A stretch of 64,000 nucleotides of DNA from Apoda limacodes. Taxonomy: Eukaryota > Arthropoda > Insecta > Lepidoptera > Limacodidae. Position numbers and translations under genes: made by a program. Positions within the stretch are counted from its first letter, which is position 1, and the number at the start of each line of letters is the position of its first letter. This document shows, in pieces, positions 21,315 through 30,313 of this stretch. Where the stretch lies: contig OX291540.1 of assembly GCA_946406115.1 (NCBI GenBank), positions 7,312,563 to 7,376,562 of the forward strand. Reading direction: 5' to 3'. Under the pieces are notes generated by a model. That model was not told the DNA's origin and searched no databases. It was given only the letters and a program-made list of their open reading frames with translations.

Positions 21315-22880
21315 TGAGATACATATAGATCCGGAAAGTCTGATGAATTTGTAGGCCCGATTCCTGTCTTTTACCACGTATCAAAGAATGACTGTATGTA
21401 GCTAGTAGAGTCAACATCTGACACTCTTGTGTCAAATATCTGATATAAGCTCTTATAACATGGATAACTAGGTCCTATATACCAAAAGCAAATGTAATCC
21501 TATTCATAAGAAGGTTTAAGAAAGTAGTCTTTGTTTAATAAATGTCGCATAAAAATAATAACTCAATGGTAAAAGAATGATACCTCAGACCTCAGACACC
21601 TCAGATGATAAAAGAATATGAATACACAAAAGATCTCCGTAATTCGCCTGGTTTCAATAAGCAGTTAGATCCCCTACCTAGAAGGTGTGGGAAAAGCAGC
21701 ATTACGATCCTGCCCGCTCCAGAACTTACTGTTAAATCGATGATGTCATTGGTAACATATTAATTTTTCTACGTACCAATATTGGTACTTATATAAGCAT
21801 GATGTATGTAGTTTTACTCATACAAAGTATTCCCAAAATATTATTAAAATATGAAAAGAAAGTACCTACCTATGATACAACCAGATCAGTGAAACACAAG
21901 GGCCGCATTATCTTACTTTAAAAGTTATTACTATAGATTTTCATTGTTATTGTTTCATAGCGGTTTTGCATTTTTTAAGGTTTTATAGTTATATATTTTA
22001 ATATTATTTACATTATTTTTGTATATAACTGATGATTTTTGGAAAAAAAAATTAAATTTCACATAGTTGTCCGTGTCGTCTTCAATCTAAAATCAAAATA
22101 AATATTAAACAAGAAAAGAATAACTTAAAGATCAAAACTAAAAAAAATCTAACTCTTTTGAATGTTTATATAATGCAGCTCCGTCTGCGTTTAACTCGGA
22201 GTAAATAAACAGAGCAAATTCTGTGATGTTCGTACTGTTTGCTTTACCTAATAAAATTATTTTGTTCCTGTCTAGTGTGTTTAACACTCTTGCCGACAAT
22301 GAAACAGTTGTCAAATAGTAGGTCATCATACATAAATAAATTACGTATTACGGCCCGATACCAGCCATAAGTTGAACAGCACTACGTTTATTATTTAGAA
22401 ATGCAACTTTGGTGCTGGTAAAAACTGGAAACGACAGAAATGTAACATTAACGAATACTGCATTATGGCGATCACGTGCTAGGGGCAACAGAAGAAGAAA
22501 TGTAATTAAGTTACATGTTTTTTTAACTAAACGCGAAGTTGTGTTGCGTATCTCAGTACTGCGTTCGGCGACTGGAGAAATGACGTTACTGTTCATCTAG
22601 CGCCCGGCTAGGCTTTATTTAAAGCTTCGGGCGGAAAAGCGCTCTTTGTTTTCAATTATCTCAGCAATTTATAAAGTCAAAAAAAAAGATTTTTTCTTTA
22701 ATCTTTTTGACATTGGTAACAAAAATCGATGGTCAGACTCATTAAACGATAAGCTGTGTTCCTCGGTTTTACTTATTGAGAAGAACATAAAAGATCGTCT
22801 TAAAATTACAACGTCGAATTGATTGAAATGGAGGTTACTATTCACCGTTTTGTTTTGCATTTAATGTATATCTAGTTTTT
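21315..22880. other. No confident gene
   Basis: Mixed sequence. Minus strand 21365-21505 has a 43-codon open run (QIFDTRVSDVDSTSYIQSFF near its end) without convincing splice sites. A denser patch at 22348-22600 is open on both strands (82 codons minus, 63 codons plus); the minus strand shows two good pyrimidine-rich AG sites but no complete exon. Neither is called a gene. Confidence 0.35.
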
Positions 22881-22884
22881 CCTT

Positions 22885-23079
22885 TTTTTAGGGTTCCATA
22901 CCCTGAGTGTGCCTTTAAATAGGCCTACGCTGTCTTTCTATCCGTCTGAGCCTAAATTTTTTACAGAACATGTTTTATGAATGAACAAATAATAGAAACT
23001 TAAAAAGTAAAAATTTTGGGCGGGGGTTTCAATCTTGCAGTAAAAAATAGTGTGAACTCTAAAGTATAAAGGCCAAGTG
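22885..23079 (+). repeat. Dispersed repeat head (AGGGTTCCATACCC type)
   Basis: TTTTTAGGGTTCCATACCCTGAG begins a repeat type common in moth introns; related text appears at 25858-25935, 41818-41880 and 54050-54240. It runs into the SINE downstream. No coding potential. Confidence 0.45.
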
Positions 23080-23328
23080 TCAGAATGGCCAGAGTCATCT
23101 GCCGTCTTAAATTACCATTAAAACGCCATCTAGCCTATTATTAAGAAAAACAGTAACACATTTGTATGTTGGAAAGGATATTCAAAGTTAAGCAAGTCGG
23201 ACTTGGTCAGTACTTGGATGTGCAAAAACTTTTTGTTTTTGTTTGTGTTTGTAAATTACATTAAAGTAGGCATGGAACCCTTGGTGCGCGAGTCTAACTC
23301 GCACTTGGCCGGTTTTATTTTACTTTTG
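23080..23328 (+). mobile_element. 5S-rRNA-like SINE, copy 1
   Basis: Positions 23183-23220 read AAAGTTAAGCAAGTCGGACT then TGGTCAGTACTTGGATG. This closely follows the internal promoter part of 5S rRNA (A-box, intermediate element, C-box), implying RNA polymerase III origin. The body upstream (TCTTAAATTACC, AACGCCATCTAGCC, TATTATTAAGAA, ACACATTTGT.TGTTGGAAA) is shared with a minus-strand copy at 44461-44612. The 3' part ends CCCTTGGTGCGCGAGTC ... GCACTTGGCCGGTTTT. Confidence 0.75.
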
Positions 23329-23902
23329 TACCTTAAGTAGGTTCAAAGGTTTCAAATTTGCATGTCACATTTCACTTTAAACCTATTAAAATAAAACCGA
23401 TCCATATTTTTAAAAAGATTTAAACGAACGGTTATACAGACTGACATAACGGAACTATTTTTAACCGTTTAATAGGTTTTAACCGTTTTCGACACTCTAA
23501 TACAAAACCCTAAAAAGGCAAAAGCGAAAAGGTTAAAAAAAGCGGATCACGGCTAGTTTGTTTGCTGCTCGCTGACTTTAACAATTAAAGTTTATTTCTA
23601 CTTAAGGTCCTGAATCAACAATCCGCACCATTACAAACTTCACATCACACAGAGATACCTACATTTAAAAATAGATCCTCTCGAGTGGCATTCAGGACGC
23701 TTTCAATTAAAAGTTTTAATAGAAAATTTTGTTCGTGTTTTTCATTCTATAAACAAACAAACACTTTGTTTGTCATGCTCCAGAGTTATTTATCCAAAAA
23801 GATAGTTGTCCCGTCGTTTTTTGTGTAGGTATTTATCTCTGTATTCTGGTTAAAGTGGTAAGCGCGTATAAAATGTGTATGCCTACCTCTGTGTTCTAAG
23901 AC
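23329..23902. other. No recognisable gene
   Basis: Nothing supported. Confidence 0.35.
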
Positions 23903-24021
23903 ACAAACTTTTCTGACCCTCTAACCTTGGGTGTTTGGTCGCTAGTGTCATTGTAAGTTCACATCATTACAATGTGGCAACTGAAGTTTTGACTTTTGAC
24001 CACCGGGTCAGAAAAGTTTGT
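23903..24021. repeat. Small inverted-repeat element
   Basis: ACAAACTTTTCTGACCC (23903-23919) and its exact complement GGGTCAGAAAAGTTTGT (24005-24021) bound 85 bp. Inside, CATTGTAA and TTACAATG form a second inner palindrome. Probably a short MITE; no target duplication was recognised. Confidence 0.6.
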
Positions 24022-24460
24022 TGCACTTTAAGTGCGTATATATATCAAATTATTGTTACAGTTTGTGTACCTCTATGTACTGTTTGTACTGGTAAGTACA
24101 CATAAAAATGATTGTGACAATTTGTGTTTCTCTGTGTTGTGATTGAGGTGGTGCTCCAGTTAGGTACAACTCTTTACCAGACAAACCACCTAGGAGGGCA
24201 AATAATGGTTATATGATTAATGAAATCAAATGGAAGATCAACTCCTTTGCCACCTAAAATTTCTCATATTCAAGTGTGATTACCGTCAGAAAGAAACCAA
24301 TTCGACAACCGGCAGGAGTTGCGGGGAAGAAATGGACTCCTCCTATATTTCACCTCATCGTTTCCGTGTCAAACAGCCAAGTTGACTTACTATTTACATT
24401 TTATGACACATAAAAGGTATGTGTGCTACACCCTAAGATTTTAGAATAGTTATTTTTTTT

Positions 24461-25050
24461 GAAGTGAAAACTTCTTTAGCGGCGCGTTGTGCATTTTTTT
24501 GTGATGGGTAAAAAACGATAAACTCGCGTAGGCTGATCGAAACTTCGTAAGACGGAAACCATAATGCCACGTCATAAAAAATCGCAAGACGGAAACCATA
24601 ATTCCATACAACAATACGATGATTGGCAAAATAAAAAGATTGATTTTGAAGTGAAAACTTCTTTAGCGGCGTTGTGTTGTTTTTGTTATGGGTAAAAAAT
24701 GTTAAACTCTATAGGACGAATAAAAAGTAAGAGGAAATTGGGTTGATGAAAATATGAAAGTGCGGATTACACATGTTAAAATGTTATATCCAGGTTGTAT
24801 GTTTTATAGCGTATGGCGATTATGAGTAGTACAGGAAGGTTGGATATGGGATTTTAATTATATGAAAGAGTGAGATATCAAGTTTACTCTGTCAAAAAAG
24901 TAAATAAACAAACATTATTATTTATAATAAATAGTAAATAATATAAGTACGAAGTGTTGGGAAGTAAATAGCTAGTATAGGAAAAAATAAATAGTTAATA
25001 TTCAAGTTTACACTTCTGCCGGCACTTCCGGAGTGCAACCCGTTTTTTTT
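24461..25050 (+). repeat. GAAGTGAAAACTTC repeat family, copy 1
   Basis: Starts GAAGTGAAAACTTCTTTAGC and ends GGAGTGCAACCCG followed by a T-run. The complement of this text forms 39070-39418 and, partly, 39935-40112. In this copy the first ~190 bp (24461-24647) are duplicated: the same start recurs at 24648. A short internal repeat, AAGACGGAAACCATAAT, also occurs twice. No coding frame. Confidence 0.8.
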
Positions 25051-25544
25051 TAAATAACAGTCGTACTTATATGAATTCTGAATACGCACGCTTTGTAATC
25101 GTTTTACACGTAATATAGTACAATTTTATTACGTAATATTCTTGGACTAAATTATAGTAAATTAATTTGAAGCCATATTCACCAATACAGCATACAAAAT
25201 ACTACATCCACATAATCAAAATTAATCATAATGAAATTTCATTAGAGAAACTTCAAACTCCGGCTACTTAAGCCTGTTGGTGAACAGAGGTGTTAGTAAT
25301 ATGCCACCGGCAACAAGAGCTAGTCAGGTATAAACTTCTTGTTTTCCTAGTAAATTATTGCGTGACTAAGTTACGAGCTTATTAATATTTCAAAAGGTAT
25401 TATAAGCAACATTGGAGTTTAAAAATATATTCTACCTAACCTACTTTTGCCTTACGAATTTGGTAATTTGTATTTTTATGTGTAGATTTGTATTTTTGAT
25501 TGTTTTGATTTTGTTCGTTATGAAAGACGCTTATTAAAAAAATT
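25051..25544. other. No recognisable gene
   Basis: AT-rich; nothing supported. Confidence 0.35.
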
Positions 25545-25750
25545 AGTGTCGGACAACCGTCCGGAATCGTGACAACTTGTGCCTTTCACTTTTTATGTCT
25601 GTCTCTCTCGCTCTTAGGCGGGCTAACCATGCCGCGTGCCTCTCACTCGCTCTCATTGTGAGCGCATAACGTGAGCGGAGCGTAACGCAGTTTCTTGAAG
25701 TGTCACCCGGCAAACCAATTTATAAGACGTTGTCACGTCAAAAATAACAT
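25545..25750. repeat. GC-rich dispersed repeat
   Basis: A patch from TCGGACAACCGTCCGGAATC to GACGTTGTCACGTC in AT-rich surroundings. It has GTGACAAC/GTTGTCAC near its two ends as inverted motifs and a TCTCACTCGCTCTCATTGTG core. I recognise the style as a dispersed lepidopteran repeat; the class is uncertain. Confidence 0.45.
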
Positions 25751-26052
25751 GTTCTGAAATATTTGCCAAAAAAATCTATGTTAAAACATAATTAAAATTT
25801 ACTTAAAAACGATAAGCTTGTTAAGATAATTAAAAAATAAATACTTTATCTTTATTGTTCCATAGTCAAATAGAAAAACGGACCCTGTCAGTTTTGTTAT
25901 GTCCGTTCATCCATCCGACTGTCTGTCTGTTTATAACCTTGTTAGAGTTTCGCTTTTGTCCCACTCATTTTTACGAGATGTGGCGGGACAGGTTTAAAAA
26001 AAATTGCAATTGAGGTTTTAAATTACTTTTTATCACATCTATTCAAAAAGTA
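25751..26052. other. No gene; weak dispersed-repeat text
   Basis: GTTCCATAGTCAAATAG and CGGACCCTGTCAGTTTTG-like text suggests another piece of the common intronic repeat. Nothing else is seen. Confidence 0.35.
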
Positions 26053-27110
26053 TCATGTAAAAACCACGACATTGTCTTATTTACCGATGAAACCTCTTTA
26101 CATTACAAAGTTAAGAGACGACAGATATGTTATAATGAATTAAATAATGCCATTTCTAAGATTGTAAAATGGGTAAACGCTAATAGTGTGTTAATGAGAA
26201 AAAACCAAATGTGTTACATTTACATTACCAAATGTTAGTCAGATACAGACATGTATTAATGTTAATGGCGAGCAATTAGAACTTGTTAATTTATCAGTCT
26301 TTCTTGGAATAACGCTGGACTCCAAACTTCAATGGGGTCCTCATATTCATAACCTAGCCAAAAAACTTAGCTCTGCTGTGTATGCGATCACGAAAATGAG
26401 ACAACTGACCGATGTCGACACTATAAAAATCGTATATTTTAGCTGTTTCCATAGTTTAATGACATATGGTATCTTATTGTGGGGTAGCGCTGCTGATGTA
26501 TATACAATATTTGTATTATAAAACGGGCAATCCATGCTATTTACAAATTAGGATCTAGGATATCTCTTAGGAATAGGTTTAGAGAAGTAAATATTTTAAC
26601 TTAAGCGGCGACCCTTATTACATATATGAAAATCTTTTGTTCATAAAAATATCAGTTATAGTTTCAGCAAGAAACACAAAGTAAATACTAGAATTAAAAA
26701 TAAGCTGTTTGTGCATGATACACGTCTACACAAAATGAGTAACTCTTTTATGGTGCCATGTATACACTTTTACAACAAAGTTCCGAATAATATTCAAAAG
26801 TTATCAATAAGTAAATTTAAAGCATACTACAATATTTCAGACTCTATAAATGATAAAAATCCACGGGTCTGTAGATGCTCAATTACAGGACGCATAGTTA
26901 AACCAAATTTAAATGGAAACAATATAAAATTGTGCGGCTTAAAAATTTTTATTTAAAAAACATTAATTGTATTTGTACTTTTTAAGATTTTTTCAAAAGA
27001 GTGACTATCGAGTTTCAAATCAACAACATACTACATAACTTTGACGATTCAAAAGTGTTTGTAAAAAACTAATTTGAATAAAAAAAAATTTACTTGGACT
27101 TTGAAAAGTT
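26053..27110 (+). pseudogene. LINE-B 5'-truncated dead copy
   Basis: From ACATTGTCTTATTTACCGAT onward this follows the last third of the intact LINE-B at 32345-33477 closely, including ACTCCAAACTTCAATGGGGT and GTGCATGATACACGTCTACA. It is 5'-truncated just before the RT active site. The FADD box there reads FTDE, so a catalytic Asp is lost. Several indels break the frame (for example near 26200, 26520 and 26600). The open piece 26711-26956 is the C-terminal tail. The 3'UTR is shared, but the segment with TTGCCGGATTCTTCTCGG is missing and the tail is a single TTTGAAAAG instead of (TTTGAC)n. Confidence 0.9.
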
Positions 27111-27767
27111 TTATTTTTAATATTATTTACTTAACTAGGAATTTTACTGATTTACACACAACAAGTAAATAAATCATTTCACCAAAACTAATTGGTCTGA
27201 AAAGTTTTACGTTCAAGTATTTTAACAATGCGTAAAATTTGGTTTAGGTCGTGCCCTTGAATGAAGCGTATCTTTACTTTCTTTAGAGGTCATAAAGTTA
27301 ATTAAAGAAAACACGGCACCGACTTGATGTTGCCTCACCCTAGGCCTTTCATAATAACGCTAAGCGATTATTGCTAAGAATATACTCCGTTTTAAAAGTC
27401 CGAGTATGCAACTTCCGGTGTGACTATAAATAAAGTACAAGGAATAATAAAGACGCTACATGTTGCCGGCGTGGTTCAATGTATCGGTTGCTTTTCGCAT
27501 GGCCAGCTCTAAGACACTTATTTGCGGTTCAGTGAAGCAACCCATCTCTGTATTCATATACTCGAACTCCTGTAAAAGTTATTTTTATATAAAAGTAGGT
27601 TCGTTGTGTATGTGCGTTAACATTATGTAAGTAGGAGTTCTTTGTCAAGATACAAAAATTGCTAGAATGTATAAAGGAGTAGAAAAAAAAAACATACACA
27701 TAATAATAATAAATAATAAAAAAAATCAAAATTCTTCAACTTGCATGACTAAGTAGTATCCACTTAC
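27111..27767. other. No confident gene
   Basis: AT-rich. If the candidate first exon at 27768 is real, this is its downstream intron on the minus strand; no second exon was found. Confidence 0.3.
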
Positions 27768-27836
27768 TGAGACCCGACGTGGTTGTGACCTCCTTCTGAA
27801 GAACTGCATTTCTCCTTCAGCTGGAACCTCGGACAT
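27768..27836 (-). CDS. Candidate first coding exon, unknown gene
   Basis: On the minus strand an ATG at 27836-27834 (context GACAATGTCC) opens 23 codons, MSEVPAEGEMQFFRRRSQPR then RVS. They end exactly at a strong donor, TCTCA|GTAAGTGG, in phase 0. The upstream 120 bp (27837-27955) is GC-richer than its surroundings and could be 5'UTR. The frame has a protein-like composition: acidic start, then an arginine-rich run. I do not recognise the product and could not find a following exon to the left, so this could be a chance match of ATG and donor. Confidence 0.4.
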
Positions 27837-27955
27837 TGTCAGAAATAGACAAGTCTCATCTCTCGGCCGTCATCAGGAAGCGGTAGACATCAGGTTTCCC
27901 GCTTGAATAACACTGCAGCCCTCACACTATTCAATATCTTTTCTACTCAATGTCC

Positions 27956-29204
27956 ATAAAAGTGAATTATAACACTCAGACGCGTTTCAAAAAATTAAAG
28001 GTACCTGTATAGTTTAGGTTGGAAATGTTGTTGTTTAATGTTTTGTGTATTTGCAAATTAAGGATAGTTAACATAATACGAAGCTGACATGTTATGAAAA
28101 TAAAAAAAAAAACAAAATCTTCTGGGGGTATCTCAACACATTAAACCAATGGCTGATGATATATTTTTCACGCACCCCTCTGCAATGTGGGATATCATTT
28201 CATAGGGCTTTAAAATGCCTTGGAAGCTCTCTAAAAACTTTGCGATACAAAAATCACGATAATAGGACTTTATTCAGTGATTACCAACCGAAGAATTCAC
28301 AAAATAAAATCTGTTCTTTTTTTTAAAAAAAAATGTGAAATACTGTATATTTAATATTCCTCACCGCAAAATGGCTTCTTTTCCCAATCCTTGCTCGGGG
28401 CGCGTTGGTTGACTACAGCAGCGTAGTAAATTGAATGCTAATTAAATGTGCTTGTCTGGAGCTTGTACAGTGTTTACGTGTTTATAAGTTTGAGGGTATT
28501 CTGTATTTCTTAAAATTTCAATATTAATTAAGGGAATCATTGTAAGACGATTATTATTTTTATTAATTTTAGCGAATCAAAGCCATAGAAGAATTCTGAA
28601 ACCAAAATCAAAAAAGACTGTTTTTGGAGTTCAAGATCTTTTCTTGCAATCTTTCACTGAGAAATCAGCATAATATTTACAATTAGGGGTTTACAAAGTT
28701 TTCATAGGTATTAACATATAATTGCTTATCTGATTTGAAGGTGGTGTATGTATATTCTTTGTTTTTTTACCTTACTTTTGCTCGGATTTCAGACCTACAA
28801 AATTTTATGCATAGCCATTTTTTACCTTTCGGTCTGCTTGTCTATAATATTTTATATATTGCGATAGTGGGCCTATTACACTGCTTATAGTCTTAGCAGT
28901 TCTATACGAGCGGTGACAGGATCGTAATAGAGGGGAGGTAAGGTCGACACTAAAGATTCTGCATGAAGTGCTATTAACTATACCGTGGTAGTACCACAAT
29001 TATATCGTGCGTCCTGAAACTGGGTACGCACAGACAGAAATTACCCGATAGTACTCGAAAGCAAAACTAAATATACCTTAGGTATACGTCACGATATAAG
29101 ATGCAAGATTGATTGGAGCACAGTTTATACTGACTTGGTCGCAGTTTCTGCTGTGATCTAAGTAAGCGAGTAGTTGATAGTATTTATAATCTAGATTATA
29201 AGAT
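27956..29204. other. No gene; one shared repeat patch
   Basis: Position 28398-28450 (GGGCGCGTTGGTTGACTAC then AGCAGCG) resembles 40404-40450 (GGGCGCGTTGATTTACTAC then AGCGCAG), each followed by A.TTGAAT..TAATTA, so both are pieces of one dispersed repeat. The rest shows nothing. Confidence 0.4.
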
Positions 29205-29600
29205 AGATTCTTACGGCAACTCCTTGATTATACTAAAGAAGTTTGTTATAGCAAGCTATACCTGCAGATTTGTTTCGTTCGTGGAATTTAGTTAAAGTTA
29301 CACCCGCGTGAACTTTTGAATTTTCGATGATAAAAAGTAGCCTTTGTCCTTCTTCGTACCTTCAACTATCTCTATGCAAACTTTCAGCTCAATTAAATTC
29401 TACGTTGCAGCAGGATTGAGTAACAAACGTTTTAGTTATTCTCGCGTGAAATTTTGAAGTTCCGGCATGATTAATAGCCTATGTCCTATTCCAGGACCTA
29501 TATCTAATCTATATGTGTGCCAAGTTTCATCCAGTGGTGATTGAGTAACAAACACGAAACAACCAAACATCCAATCTATTGCATTTATAATATTAATCGG
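29205..29600 (+). repeat. Dispersed repeat, copy 1 of two
   Basis: GATTCTTACGGCAACTCCTTG begins text that matches 51138-51394 through CGTGGAATT, GTTACACCCGCGTGAACTTT, TTGAATTTTC.., GATAAAAAG and CCAAGTTTCATC. It ends ATAATATTAATCGG (ATAATATTAGTATGC in copy 2). The middle third (about 29405-29505) is a second diverged pass of the same unit. Ends of this kind are common in lepidopteran Helitron-like or related repeats; I leave the class open. Confidence 0.6.
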
Positions 29601-29734
29601 ATAGCTGGTAATTAGTTAATTTTGCCACATAAGCCACATAACTTTGATTTGACAATCAGGAATAAACCGAAAACGAGGCACTATTTTCGCGACACCGCAC
29701 CGTGTCTTTTGACCATTTTGACGCTTCTTGCACA

Positions 29735-29870
29735 TAATATCATAAATGCGAAAGTGTCTCTTTGTTCGGTTGAACCTCTAAGCCGATTTTAATAAAACTT
29801 AATGTGAGGAAAACATAGCTACTTAAAAATGTCAAGTGTAAGTCGAATTTGCCTAGACAGGGTACAGACT
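29735..29870 (+). repeat. Dispersed repeat head (ATAAATGCGAAAGTG type)
   Basis: ATCATAAATGCGAAAGTGTCTCTTTG ... GATTTTAATAAAACTTAATGTGAGG is the opening part of a family whose other copy here begins at 41935 (ATTATAAATGCGAAAGTGTG). No coding potential. Confidence 0.55.
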
Positions 29871-30313
29871 TTCACAAATATGTGCTATATACTATTAGGA
29901 TAGATACGTATAAAAAATAAATAAAACTTATAATAAAGATTGGATCATAGGAACATGGAAATGATTCAAATATAGTAAAGATTTTATTTTAACAATCTTT
30001 ATTACTATGGAATTATACCTACAATATAAGTTTCAGATATTAAAAAGTACAAAAATGTAAGCGAAAATAGTAAAACGGACCGCAAATGGTCAATCCGGTC
30101 GTGACGCTAAAGTCCACGACAGCAAAGAAATTAGCAGGTACACTTCTTATTGTATTCGTTCGTACACTTGAACTAAACAACTAAACAACCTGCTTCTATT
30201 GAGCAGTATAATAATTTGACATGTAATAATTTAAATTAAATTTTCAGACAACAAAGGACCACTTTGGCATATTATATAATTCCAACATTAATAATGATTA
30301 TATTAAACAATCT
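29871..30313. other. 5' side of LINE-B
   Basis: No separate gene. The LINE-B reading frame stays open upstream of its first ATG to about 30227 (…TTKDHFGILYNSNINNDYIK) without another ATG, so the true protein start or the original 5' end may lie here. No ORF1 is recognisable. Confidence 0.4.

Noticed and set aside
21365..21505. 43-codon minus-strand run (…IFDTRVSDVDS…)
   Set aside because: Protein-like text, but the acceptor lacks a pyrimidine tract and two frames are open, so it is not called an exon.
22348..22600. Overlapping open frames on both strands
   Set aside because: Openness on both strands points to composition; the splice-like sites do not bound a complete exon.
23183..23220. A 5S rRNA gene
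   Set aside because: Only the internal-promoter part matches; the 5' and 3' stems of 5S rRNA are absent and the body is shared with another SINE copy.
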